NCBI GenBank assembly: GCA_026398615.1
Contig: JAPLSN010000042.1
Span: 1 to 64,000 of the forward strand
Reading direction: 5' to 3'
Origin: Spirochaetota bacterium
Lineage (GTDB): Bacteria; Spirochaetota; Spirochaetia; Treponematales; UBA12059
DNA: 64,000 nt
This document shows positions 50,963 to 59,724 of this stretch, one piece after another. Within the stretch, counting starts at the first letter, position 1; each line of letters opens with the position of its first letter. A program made the position numbers and the translations under genes. The notes beneath the pieces were generated by a model, which had not been told where the DNA came from, made no database searches, and worked only from the letters and a program-made list of their open reading frames with translations.

Positions 50963-53056
50963 ATGGCTGACGTCCAGAGGATTCTGAAAGATACCTTCCT
51001 GACCAACCGGAGCGACCTCGCGGTCGCTGCCGGCGCCATCGCCGTCACCCTCATGATCATCATCCCCGTACCCTCGATCCTGCTGGACGCGCTCATGTCC
51101 CTCAACCTCATCCTCGCCGTACTCATCATGCTGATTTCGCTCTATACCCGGAAGGCCACGGATTTCTCGATATTCCCGACCATGCTCCTCGTGACGACCA
51201 TATTCGGCCTCTCGCTCAACATCTCGTCGACGCGTCTCATCCTTTCCATGGGTTCGAAGTTCGACGGCAGGATCATCCGCGCGTTCAGCACGTTCGTCGT
51301 GGGCGCGGGCGGCACGGACGGCATCGTCATCGGGTTCATCATCTTCATCGTGATCATCGCGGTGCAGGCCATCGTCATCACAAAAGGTTCCACGCGCATC
51401 GCCGAAGTCGCCGCCCGCTTCACCCTCGACGGCCTGCCGGTCAAGCAGATGGCCATCGAGAGCGAATTCAATGCCGGGTCGATCTCCGAGGAGGAATCCA
51501 GGCGGCGGAAGCACGAACTCGAACGGGAAGTCGATTTCTACGGCCAGATGGACGGCGCCTCCAAGTTCGTCTCGGGCAACGTCAAGGTGGGCATCTTCAT
51601 CAGCGTGATCAACCTGATAGGCGGATTCATCGTCGGCATGGTCCTCCACGCCGAGTCGCTCTCCACGGCCCTCACCACCTACACGACGCTCACCATCGGC
51701 GACGGGCTCGTGTCCCAGCTTCCCGCGCTGCTCGTCTCCACGGCCACCGGCTTGATCGTCACCCGCGCCAATTCGCAGGGGACATTCGGCGCGGAAGTCG
51801 TGACGCAGTTCTCCCAGAACGCGCGGATCTACTGGGTCGGAGCCATCGTGCTGTGCCTCATGGCCTTCCTGCCCGGGTTTCCCTGGTATGTCCTGCTCCC
51901 GATGGCCGCGCTCCTCGGGGTGATCGGCTACCGCCTGACGAAGAAACAGCTCACCGCAGGGGACAAGGCCCAGTCGCAAGCCCAGACCGCCGCGAAGCCC
52001 AAGTCCGAGGGAGCGCAGGAATTCTCCCCGGTCGTCCCCCTAGACCCGATCAGCCTGGAACTCGGATACGGCCTGATCCCGCTCGTCGACAAGGACAAGG
52101 GCGCGGAGCTCCTCGAGCGCGTGACGAGGATCAGGAAAGAGAGCGCACTCGATATGGGGCTCGCGGTTCCGCGCATCCGGATCCAGGACAACATGCGCCT
52201 CGAACCGAGCGAATACTGCTTCAAGATCAAGGGCGTGGAGATCGGGCGGGGCATCATACGTCTCGGTTACTATCTCGCGATCAACCCGGGAACGGTGTCC
52301 GAGGAGGTCACGGGAGAGCGCACGAAGGATCCGGCTTTCGGCCTGCCCGCGATCTGGATCGAAGAGGGCCAGCGGGACCGCGCCGAACGTGCGGGCTATA
52401 CCGTCGTGGACGCGCCGAGCATCGTGGCGACCCACCTGACCGAGATCATCAAGCGGCACGCCGCGGAGATCCTCGGCCGGCAGGAGGTCCAGGGCATTCT
52501 CGAAGCCCTCAGGAAGGACTATCCCGCCGTCGTGGACGACGTCCAGAAGCACCTCTCGCTCGGCGAGATGCAGAAGGTCCTGCAGGGCCTTCTCCGGGAA
52601 CAGGTATCGGTCCGTAACATGGTCGCCATCCTCGAAACCCTCGCGGATTATGCGGGCATCACGAAGGATCCGGGTTTCCTCGTTGAAAAGGCGAGGCAGG
52701 CTCTCGGGAGGCAGATCTGCCTCCAGTTCAGCGACCAGGAGAAGGTCCTGCACGTACTGACCATAGATCCGGTCCTCGAACAGAAGATCATCGAAAGCCG
52801 CGTGGACGCGCCGGGCGGAGCTATCGCGGCCCTCGAACCGGCGATCCAGCGCCAGTGGATCAAGAGCCTCTCCCAGGCTGTCGCGGCCATCCAGAAACAA
52901 GGTTACTTCCCGATGATCCTCTGTTCCGAGGCAGCCCGGGCGCTCGTCAAGTCCAGCACGGAGCGGGAGATTCCCGACCTCGTCGTGCTTTCGGTCCCCG
53001 AAGTGGTCGCCGACATGCACGTCGAGGCCATCGGCGAGATCAAGCTGGAACAGTAA
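50963..53056 (+). CDS. flhA: Flagellar export-gate protein FlhA
   Basis: 697 residues from ATG 50963 (GGAGG at 50952-50956). Eight membrane helices in the first ~330 residues, with the FHIPEP-type region DFSIFPTMLLVTTIFGLSLN and GFIVGMVLHAESLSTALTTY, and a large cytoplasmic domain (LELGYGLIPLVDKDKGAELL, VVDAPSIVATHLTEIIKRHA) that forms a nonameric docking ring for chaperone-substrate complexes. All regions are intact. Confidence 0.98.
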   Translation: MADVQRILKDTFLTNRSDLAVAAGAIAVTLMIIIPVPSILLDALMSLNLILAVLIMLISLYTRKATDFSIFPTMLLVTTIFGLSLNISSTRLILSMGSKFDGRIIRAFSTFVVGAGGTDGIVIGFIIFIVIIAVQAIVITKGSTRIAEVAARFTLDGLPVKQMAIESEFNAGSISEEESRRRKHELEREVDFYGQMDGASKFVSGNVKVGIFISVINLIGGFIVGMVLHAESLSTALTTYTTLTIGDGLVSQLPALLVSTATGLIVTRANSQGTFGAEVVTQFSQNARIYWVGAIVLCLMAFLPGFPWYVLLPMAALLGVIGYRLTKKQLTAGDKAQSQAQTAAKPKSEGAQEFSPVVPLDPISLELGYGLIPLVDKDKGAELLERVTRIRKESALDMGLAVPRIRIQDNMRLEPSEYCFKIKGVEIGRGIIRLGYYLAINPGTVSEEVTGERTKDPAFGLPAIWIEEGQRDRAERAGYTVVDAPSIVATHLTEIIKRHAAEILGRQEVQGILEALRKDYPAVVDDVQKHLSLGEMQKVLQGLLREQVSVRNMVAILETLADYAGITKDPGFLVEKARQALGRQICLQFSDQEKVLHVLTIDPVLEQKIIESRVDAPGGAIAALEPAIQRQWIKSLSQAVAAIQKQGYFPMILCSEAARALVKSSTEREIPDLVVLSVPEVVADMHVEAIGEIKLEQ

Positions 53057-53080
53057 GAAAGAAAAAAAGGACGAGAAGGA

Positions 53081-54256
53081 ATGCAATATTTCACCGAAGA
53101 AGGCGATACCCACCGCGAAGTACTCGAGAAGGTCAGGATCAAGTACGGGGAATCCGCCCAGGTCGTGACGCAGCGAACGGTCAGGAAGGGCGGCTTCATG
53201 GGCTTTTTCGCCCGCGAGAAAGTCGAAATGACCGGATACGTACGGCAGGACACCGCGAGGGAATCCTCCAACCGGATCATCTCGCTCGAAGAGGACAAGA
53301 AGAAACTCCTCGATTCCATACAGGAACGAACCCTCCAGGAAGTGCTCACGGAGATCCGTTCCCTCAAGGAATCCATCGGGACACAGCGGCCGGGGGAAGA
53401 TGAGCATCCCACGATCGTCGCCGTCAGGGAATTGCTCGACCTGAACGAGTTCGGCGAGGATTACCGCGAATCGATCATCGGCAGGATCAAGGACGGGTTC
53501 AGCCTCTCCGAACTCGACGATTTTGACGATGTATGCCAGTCCGTCATCGAATGGATCGGCGACGGCATCGCCATCGCGACCGACAGGAAGGGCGCCCGTC
53601 CGAGGATCCTGGCCCTCATCGGCCCGACGGGCGTGGGCAAGACGACCACGATCGCGAAGCTCGCCAGCGTCTACCGAATGGGACTCAAGAACATGGAGCC
53701 GCGGAACGTGCGGATGATATCCATCGACTGCTACCGGATCGGTGCCCAGGCGCAGATAACCAAGTATGCCGAGATCATGGAGGTACCGATCTCGTGCGTG
53801 GAGACGGAGGATGACCTCAGGAAGACCATCGCGATGTACCGCGACGTCGATCTCATCCTTGTCGACACGATCGGCAACAGCCCCCGCGAGGCGGTCAAGC
53901 TGGCGGAGATGAAGCAGGTGCTGTCGGCCTGCGGGAACCAGGCGGAAGTCCATCTCGCGGTTGCAGCGACTACCAAGACGGCGGACATGATCGAGATCAT
54001 GCGGCAGTTCGAACCGTTCAGGTACGAGTCGGTGGTCGTGACGAAACTCGACGAGACGAGCCACATCGGCAACGTCCTGACGGCCCTTTCCAGGGCCAGG
54101 AAACCCGTTTCGTTCGTCTCGGACGGCCAAAGCGTCCCGGACAGCATCCACCGGGCCGATCCGGTCCGTTTCCTGATAAATCTCGAAGGTTTCGAGCCGA
54201 ATCGTCCGAAACTCGAAGAGAGGTATGCCGCAAGGCCTGCCGGGGGGAAACGATAA
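53081..54256 (+). CDS. flhF: Flagellar SRP-type GTPase FlhF
   Basis: 391 residues. An N-terminal B domain (YFTEEGDTHREVLEKVRIKY), then the NG domain: G1 [21 protein letters not shown]3 DLILVDTIGNSPRE and G4-like VVTKLDETSHIGNVL. In G3 the usual DTAGR is DTIGN. FlhF sets flagellar position or number; spirochetes need it for subpolar placement. A purine-rich leader (53057-53080) carries the ribosome-binding site. The stop overlaps flhG. Confidence 0.95.
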   Translation: MQYFTEEGDTHREVLEKVRIKYGESAQVVTQRTVRKGGFMGFFAREKVEMTGYVRQDTARESSNRIISLEEDKKKLLDSIQERTLQEVLTEIRSLKESIGTQRPGEDEHPTIVAVRELLDLNEFGEDYRESIIGRIKDGFSLSELDDFDDVCQSVIEWIGDGIAIATDRKGARPRILALIGPTGVGKTTTIAKLASVYRMGLKNMEPRNVRMISIDCYRIGAQAQITKYAEIMEVPISCVETEDDLRKTIAMYRDVDLILVDTIGNSPREAVKLAEMKQVLSACGNQAEVHLAVAATTKTADMIEIMRQFEPFRYESVVVTKLDETSHIGNVLTALSRARKPVSFVSDGQSVPDSIHRADPVRFLINLEGFEPNRPKLEERYAARPAGGKR

Positions 54257-55125
54257 TGGAAGACCAGGCGCAGAAACTCAGGGAACTCATGAAGGCTTCC
54301 AAGCCGCGGGACGGTTCGCCCCAGAAAAAGACGAGGATCATCACCGTCGCGAGCGGGAAAGGCGGCGTCGGCAAGACGAACGTGTCCGTCAACATGGCGT
54401 TGGCGTACGCACAGCAGGGCAAGCGCGTCATCGTGATGGACGCCGATCTGGGGCTTGCGAACGTGAACATCATGCTCAACATGATCCCCAAGTTCAATCT
54501 TTATCACGTCATCCGCAAGCAGAAATCGATGCGGGAGATCATCCTGGACACCGAGTACGGCATCCAGATCGTCGCAGGAGCGTCCGGTTTCTCGAAGATC
54601 GCGAACCTGACCGATGACGAACGGCAGAGCTTCATCAGCGAATTGTACACGTTGTCGAGCGCGGACATCATCATCATCGACACCAGCGCCGGGGTCTCCA
54701 ACAACGTACTTTCCTTCGTGGCCGCCGCGGACGACGCCATCATCGTGACGACCCCCGAACCGACCGCGATCACAGACGCGTATGGGATCATCAAGATCAT
54801 CGCGACCGAGATAGAAAACCTCAACATCGGCCTGAAACTCGTGGTAAACCGCGTCAAGAACGTGACGGACGGCAAGAAAGTGGCCGAGCGGATCATCAAC
54901 ATATCCGCCCAGTTCCTCAACCTCAAGGTGGAATATCTCGGCTGCATCTACGACGATCCCATCGTCTCGCAGGCAGTACTCAGGCAGAAGCCGTTCATGG
55001 TGCTCGAGCCGAAATCCAAGGCGGCAATTTCCATCCAGCATCTGGTGAGCCGCATCGAAAAGACGGATTTCTCCGATGAAAACGGGGTCGGCAGGTTCAT
55101 CCGCAAATTTTTCGGCAAGGAGTGA
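54256..55125 (+). CDS. flhG: MinD-like flagellar-number ATPase FlhG
   Basis: 289 residues. Deviant Walker A in VASGKGGVGKTNVSVNMALA, ADLGLANVNIMLN, and Walker B region DIIIIDTSAGVSNNVLSF. The N-terminal DQAQKLRELMKA helix is the FlhG motif that activates FlhF GTPase; the C-terminus (RFIRKFFGKE) is the amphipathic membrane helix. Also called FleN/YlxH. ATG overlaps the flhF stop. Confidence 0.96.
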   Translation: MEDQAQKLRELMKASKPRDGSPQKKTRIITVASGKGGVGKTNVSVNMALAYAQQGKRVIVMDADLGLANVNIMLNMIPKFNLYHVIRKQKSMREIILDTEYGIQIVAGASGFSKIANLTDDERQSFISELYTLSSADIIIIDTSAGVSNNVLSFVAAADDAIIVTTPEPTAITDAYGIIKIIATEIENLNIGLKLVVNRVKNVTDGKKVAERIINISAQFLNLKVEYLGCIYDDPIVSQAVLRQKPFMVLEPKSKAAISIQHLVSRIEKTDFSDENGVGRFIRKFFGKE

Positions 55126-55192
55126 ACGCCGTGCCGACTCGGGCTTCTTCTGTCGACGGGTTTCCATCGGCGAGGAAGTGCGCATTCCGTTC

Positions 55193-55220
55193 TTGACTCG
55201 CCCTTGACCGATGATCTAAT
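55193..55220 (+). promoter_or_regulatory. Promoter upstream of the 55247 gene and fliA
   Basis: TTGACT (55193-55198), a 16-bp spacer and TCTAAT (55215-55220) match sigma-70 boxes at 5/6 each. A second TTGACC lies at 55204-55209. It sits in the 121-bp gap after flhG and could drive the membrane protein gene, fliA and the genes beyond. Confidence 0.6.
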
Positions 55221-55246
55221 CTTTCGCATATGGGAGGGAAGGTGCG

Positions 55247-55897
55247 GTGGGTTCCGGTTTGAGGTGGTCGATCATCGTCGGCGCCTCTGCGTTCGCGCTT
55301 TCGGTCCTCATCGGCCTCGTCAGCCGCGTGGGTTTTGCAGTGCTGCTGGTGCGCGCGCTCGTTTTTGGCGTATCCTTCACTGCGGTACCGTACCTTTTCT
55401 CGATTCTCGTCGCGAGGTTCCTGCCGGAGCTGCTCTCCGATTCCCCGGAATCGGCGCTCGCGACGGAACCGGGCAGGGAAGGCGGACATGTTGATATCGT
55501 ACTCCCGGGCGACGACGAGATTCCTGATCCGGTCGGGACCTCAGACCGGCATCGCCTGGATGGGCTTCCCCCTGATGATGGGGAACTCGAGCGGGAGACC
55601 GAGTCCCTCGGGGCGGAGTCCCTCATTCCGGGGGAAACGGGGGAGCAACCGGCAGCGTCCGGACCGGCCAGGCCGCCTGCGTCTTTCGACGATCTCGACG
55701 TGTTGCCGGACCTCGACGCCTTCGCGAGTTCGTTCGAAGGTCCCAATGGCATCGTCGGCGAATCTTCCGGCTCCAGCGATGGTGAAGGCGGGTTGCCGGC
55801 AAAGCGTTCGTCGGAGCATGGCGCTGTAAGCGGGGGCGATCCCGTGGAACTTGCAAGCGCAATTCGAACAATCCTGAAGAGAGACCAGAAAGGGTAG
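55247..55897 (+). CDS. Hypothetical two-helix membrane protein upstream of fliA
   Basis: 216 residues from GTG 55247, with GGGAGG 9 nt upstream. Two membrane helices (~6-27 and ~30-57: WSIIVGASAFALSVLIGLVS; VLLVRALVFGVSFTAVPYLF) are followed by ~140 acidic, Pro/Gly/Ser-rich and probably disordered residues. A short helical end (VELASAIRTILKRDQKG) may be a binding motif. Treponemes carry a similarly placed unnamed gene between flhG and the flagellar sigma gene. Function unknown. Six bp before fliA. Confidence 0.75.
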   Translation: MGSGLRWSIIVGASAFALSVLIGLVSRVGFAVLLVRALVFGVSFTAVPYLFSILVARFLPELLSDSPESALATEPGREGGHVDIVLPGDDEIPDPVGTSDRHRLDGLPPDDGELERETESLGAESLIPGETGEQPAASGPARPPASFDDLDVLPDLDAFASSFEGPNGIVGESSGSSDGEGGLPAKRSSEHGAVSGGDPVELASAIRTILKRDQKG

Positions 55898-55903
55898 GCC
55901 GAG

Positions 55904-56692
55904 ATGCAAATTTCCCTGCTGGAGCGATACACGGAAGAGGAACTCTGGGTCCAGTACAAGAAAAACCGGGACCCCGCCATCCGTGAGGCGTTCATTCGTC
56001 AGTACGCGCCGCTCGTGAAGTACGTCGCCGGAAAAGTCGCGGCAGGGATGCCCCATTCCGTGGAATTCGAGGATCTGGTCGGGTTCGGCGTATTCGGACT
56101 CATCGACGCCATCGACAAGTTCGATCCCGAGAAGAACGTGAAATTCAAGACCTATGCGGTTACTCGCATCCGAGGCGCCATTTTTGACGAACTCAGGTCC
56201 ATCGACTGGGTGCCGAGATCCGTCCGGCAAAAAACCAGGGAAATAGAGGAAACCATCGTGGAGCTCGAGGCGAAGCTCGGCCGACCGGCATCCGATGCGG
56301 AAATAGCCGAAGCGCTCGGTGTTTCCGAGGACGAATTTTCCCGCACGATGCTGAAGATTTCCGGTACCTCCGTGCTTTCCCTCAACGACGTGTGGTACTC
56401 CGGGGAGGACGCGGACAAGATATCCATCGGCGACAGCATCGAGAGTCCCTCCAGTCTCAACCCCGATTCCCAGATCGAACGCGACGAGATCAAGCGCGTG
56501 ATCGTCCAGGCCATCAACGAGCTGCCCGACAAGGAAAAGAAAGTCCTCGTCCTTTACTACTACGAAGATCTCACGCTCAAGGAAATCGGCGAAGTCCTCG
56601 AAGTCACCGAATCCCGGGTCAGCCAGCTGCATACCAAGGCGATCCTCAGGCTTCGGGCCAAACTGACGAACATACGGAAAGGAATCGTCTGA
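55904..56692 (+). CDS. fliA: Flagellar sigma factor FliA (sigma-28; WhiG type)
   Basis: 262 residues. Region 2 (FIRQYAPLVKYVAGKVAAGM, then FEDLVGFGVFGLIDAIDKFD and FKTYAVTRIRGAIFDELRSI), region 3 (RPASDAEIAEALGVSEDEFS) and region 4 (LPDKEKKVLVLYYYEDLTLK, EIGEVLEVTESRVSQLHTKA) are complete. It directs late flagellar transcription. The GCCGATAA element before flgB is a possible target in this window. No flgM gene is visible here. Confidence 0.96.
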   Translation: MQISLLERYTEEELWVQYKKNRDPAIREAFIRQYAPLVKYVAGKVAAGMPHSVEFEDLVGFGVFGLIDAIDKFDPEKNVKFKTYAVTRIRGAIFDELRSIDWVPRSVRQKTREIEETIVELEAKLGRPASDAEIAEALGVSEDEFSRTMLKISGTSVLSLNDVWYSGEDADKISIGDSIESPSSLNPDSQIERDEIKRVIVQAINELPDKEKKVLVLYYYEDLTLKEIGEVLEVTESRVSQLHTKAILRLRAKLTNIRKGIV

Positions 56693-56694
56693 CC

Positions 56695-58680
56695 ATGGCC
56701 GTGGGGCTTCCTGAGATCGAGGAGCTCATGCGTCGCTACCAGGCGGATGATCAGGAAAAGAAGTCGGTAGAAGCCGAGGGCGAAAGCCTGGACGATGCCC
56801 TCAAGAACGCCTCCATACAACTCGATTGCCCCATCATCCGCATCGAATATGTCGTGTTCGAGCCAGGGAGCCCCGGCGTGTTCGGCTTCGGCAAGCGTCC
56901 GTGCAAGCTCCGGGCGACCACGATCGCCGAAAAACAGAAGGTTGCCGCCGTCGAGGAAACCGTGGATGATTCGGAATTCTCCGGCGACTCGATTACCGTC
57001 CCGGAGATCAGGGACAGGGACGGCGAAGCATTCGTCCGGCTCTCGGGGGAATCAGCCCTGCTCAAGGTCATCCCGCCGGTCGGCAAGGGACGAAGGGCCA
57101 CCGACAAGCACGCCACCGACCGTCTCCACGCGAGGGCAGTCCACGATTGCGACGAGAATATGGTGCGCGAGATCGTGCGCAACGCGGAAGGCGAGTACGT
57201 GAAAGTCGGGTCCTACATCTCGAACCCGGCGAACGACGGATTCCTGACCTGCGACGTGACGGATTCCGACATGAAAGCCTTTGTCGTCCTTACCCAGCCG
57301 GGGCCCGGAGGCGCGGATCTGTCAAGGGAAGCGATCTCCTTCTTCCTGAAGAACAACAAGATCATGTTCGGCATCAAGGACGAGGTCCTCCAGGACCTGG
57401 AAGATCGTCCGCACTACAAGGAACCCGTACTCGTGGCCGAAGGGGACAAGCCCCAGAACGGACGCGACGCCCGCATGCAGTTCCTGTTCGAGGTCGACAA
57501 GACCAAGCTCCACCTGAAGGAAAGCGCCGACGGGCGAGTGAATTTCAAGGAACTCGGCCTCATCCAGAACGTGGTCGCGGGGCAGCCTCTTGCCAGGAAG
57601 GTTCCCCCGGAACGGGGCGTCAGCGGCAAGACAGTCCTCGGCAGGCCCCTGCCCGCCAGGAACGGCAAGGACATCCAGATTCCCGCGGGCAAGAACGTGC
57701 ACATCGCCGAGGACGGACTCACCGTGATCGCCGACATCAACGGCGAGGTGACCTTCATGGCGGCGCGGATCAATGTCGAGACCGTCAAGACCATCGAAGG
57801 CGACCTTGATATCAAGGTCGGCAACCAGATGTTCCTCGGGGGAACCCTTATCATCAAGGGGAACATAGAAGACGGGTTCGAGGTGAAGGCCGCCGGCGAC
57901 ATCGAGGTGTACGGGAACGTCGGACGATCCACCCTTGTCGCCGAGGGCGATGTCATCGTTCACCAGGGCATCAACGGCAAGTCGAACGCAATAATCAAGG
58001 CGGGGCGGAGCGTTTGGGCCCGATTCATAGAGATGGCCAACATCGAAGCCGGGGAGTACGTCATTGCCTCCGACGGCATCGTCAATTCCAATGTCACCGC
58101 CAACAAGAAGATCATCTGCCAGGGGCGGCGCGCGTACATCGTCGGAGGGCATTACCGCGCATGCGAGGAGATCAACGCCAAGTCGCTCGGCTCCGCCGTG
58201 AGCGGTGCGGAGACCATCTGCGAAGTGGGATTCGATCCCAAGAGCAAGGAAAAGCTCGAGGGACTCAATACGCAGCTTGTCCATCTCAAGCACCAGCTCG
58301 ATGAGCTCGACAAGAACCTCTCGACCATGGTAGCCCTCAAGAAGCTGCGCAAGGAACCGTCCGAAGAGAAGGACCGTGCCTTGCAGGTGACGCTTGCCAA
58401 GCGGGGTGAACTCATCGAGGAAATGCGCAACCTTGCCAAGGAGGCGGAATCCATCCAGGCCTACCTGAACGGGCTCAAGACGAGGGGCCGCGTATCGGTG
58501 TCGTACAAGGTCTACCCGGGAGTGAAGATCCAGATCAAGGACGTCAGGGAAGACATCAAGATCGAACAGAAAGCCGTTACCTTCTACCTCGAGAACCTCA
58601 TGATCAAGAAGACGAAATACGAGGAAGTCGATGACGAATCGATACGGCGGGGACCGCACAATGTCGATAAAACCGATTGA
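56695..58680 (+). CDS. Jag_N-FapA-like (DUF342) polymerising-fold protein
   Basis: 661 residues from ATG 56695, 2 bp after fliA. The N-terminus has a Jag_N/KhpB-like domain (SLDDALKNASIQLDCPIIRI; GSPGVFGFGKRPCKLRA). From ~240 the FapA/DUF342 core appears: GQPLARKVPPERGVSGKTVL, then right-handed beta-helix-like repeats such as LGGTLIIKGNIEDGFEVKAA and GDIEVYGNVGRSTLVAEGDV. A coiled coil (~530-600) and short C-terminal domain follow. Related proteins sit near fliA or in flagellar operons of spirochetes and Clostridia. Role unknown; a scaffold or RNA-linked function is speculation. Confidence 0.85.
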   Translation: MAVGLPEIEELMRRYQADDQEKKSVEAEGESLDDALKNASIQLDCPIIRIEYVVFEPGSPGVFGFGKRPCKLRATTIAEKQKVAAVEETVDDSEFSGDSITVPEIRDRDGEAFVRLSGESALLKVIPPVGKGRRATDKHATDRLHARAVHDCDENMVREIVRNAEGEYVKVGSYISNPANDGFLTCDVTDSDMKAFVVLTQPGPGGADLSREAISFFLKNNKIMFGIKDEVLQDLEDRPHYKEPVLVAEGDKPQNGRDARMQFLFEVDKTKLHLKESADGRVNFKELGLIQNVVAGQPLARKVPPERGVSGKTVLGRPLPARNGKDIQIPAGKNVHIAEDGLTVIADINGEVTFMAARINVETVKTIEGDLDIKVGNQMFLGGTLIIKGNIEDGFEVKAAGDIEVYGNVGRSTLVAEGDVIVHQGINGKSNAIIKAGRSVWARFIEMANIEAGEYVIASDGIVNSNVTANKKIICQGRRAYIVGGHYRACEEINAKSLGSAVSGAETICEVGFDPKSKEKLEGLNTQLVHLKHQLDELDKNLSTMVALKKLRKEPSEEKDRALQVTLAKRGELIEEMRNLAKEAESIQAYLNGLKTRGRVSVSYKVYPGVKIQIKDVREDIKIEQKAVTFYLENLMIKKTKYEEVDDESIRRGPHNVDKTD

Positions 58681-59008
58681 CCTCCAGACCCTCTTCATGA
58701 ACCTGAACCAGCTCGGGAAGGAACAGGCAGCGGGCCGCGAAGGCGCCGCCATCCAGCAGGCCGTCCATGGAGCCGTGGAAATGAAGAAGCAAGCGGAGGC
58801 ATCCAAGGCCATCAGGAAACCGGATCCCCCGAAAGACGGAGCGGAGCGCATCCACGACCGCGATGCCCGGAAGGGCGAGACGCCCGCCGAAGGGGAGAAG
58901 GGGAAAAAGCGGGGGAATGCAGCGGATGCTCCGGACGACGCCGCGGGCGAAGGGCCGGAGATCGTCACGGATCCGGAACTCGGCGGTCACATCGACGTGA
59001 GTGGTTGA
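58661..59008 (+). CDS. Small charged hypothetical protein
   Basis: 115 residues from ATG 58661, overlapping the previous gene by 20 bp (an earlier ATG at 58631 is possible). The N-terminal IKPIDLQTLFMNLNQLGKEQ helix looks conserved. The rest is Lys/Glu/Ala-rich and probably disordered, ending in PEIVTDPELGGHIDVSG. No membrane segment. Family not recognised; presence in a tightly overlapping string after fliA suggests a motility-linked role. Confidence 0.65.
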   Translation: MSIKPIDLQTLFMNLNQLGKEQAAGREGAAIQQAVHGAVEMKKQAEASKAIRKPDPPKDGAERIHDRDARKGETPAEGEKGKKRGNAADAPDDAAGEGPEIVTDPELGGHIDVSG

Positions 59009-59721
59009 GCGGGATGGACCTCTTCGTACTCGTGATGCTCAACATCGCCGCTTTCGCGGCCGCGTACCTCGTCCTCGTGTCGCGGATGCGGCGCGAACTC
59101 GATGTGCGGGGAACGCTGGACCGCGTGCGCCGCGAAGTCTCCGCCTTGGTCGTCGAGATCAACGCGACCACCGATCGCAACGTCTCGCTCATCGAAGACC
59201 GCCTTCAACTCCTCAAAACCGCACTCGATGACGCCGATCGCCGCCTGGGTGTCATCGACAGGGAACTTGCCCGAAAGAAAGACGAGCGGGACGTGTACTC
59301 GAGGCTCAGGCGAAGCGTGCCCTCGGTTCACGCGCAGCCGGAGGACAGGGTCGGGGACTCGACCCGTCTCGAGCGGGCCGATACCGGGGATCGGCTCCTG
59401 GCCGATACCGGGGCTCGTGACTCGCAGGCTGCAACGGGCCAGGCCGGAGAGACTGCGGCGCGGAGTGCTGCGGGAGATGCAACCGTCGGGGGACCGATAT
59501 CGATCGCGGTTCCACGCGGTCCGGAGCCCGGCGTTCCTTTCGTGACTTTTTCCACCAAGCCTGTCGAGATCGCGCCGTCCCTGCGGGAACGGGTGCTGGA
59601 TCTCAGGAAACGGGGTTTTTCCAACGATCTGATCGCGGCCAGGGTCGGAACGACGATCGCCGAGATCGACGTCATCATCGGTATCGAGGACAGGCGCGGA
59701 TCATCCGATCACGATAGCTGA
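59005..59721 (+). CDS. Membrane-anchored coiled-coil protein with C-terminal HTH-like motif
   Basis: 238 residues from TTG 59005 (TTGA overlap with the previous stop; ATG 59014 is an alternative). One N-terminal membrane helix (~4-25, FVLVMLNIAAFAAAYLVLVS), a coiled coil (~30-95), a Gly/Ala/Asp-rich linker (~105-180), and a C-terminal helix-turn-helix-like segment (LRKRGFSNDLIAARVGTTIA then EIDVIIGI). That last motif resembles the end of DUF6115/DUF2802-type proteins found beside flagellar genes elsewhere. Function unknown. Confidence 0.7.
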   Translation: MSGMDLFVLVMLNIAAFAAAYLVLVSRMRRELDVRGTLDRVRREVSALVVEINATTDRNVSLIEDRLQLLKTALDDADRRLGVIDRELARKKDERDVYSRLRRSVPSVHAQPEDRVGDSTRLERADTGDRLLADTGARDSQAATGQAGETAARSAAGDATVGGPISIAVPRGPEPGVPFVTFSTKPVEIAPSLRERVLDLRKRGFSNDLIAARVGTTIAEIDVIIGIEDRRGSSDHDS

Positions 59722-59724
59722 CGT

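Noticed and set aside
49895-51979. 694-codon antisense open frame opposite flhB-flhA
   Set aside because: Asp/Glu/Arg/His-rich mirror translation, no ribosome-binding site and no domain.
52040-54151. 703-codon antisense open frame opposite flhA-flhF
   Set aside because: Same type of shadow; flhA and flhF have all their motifs on the plus strand.
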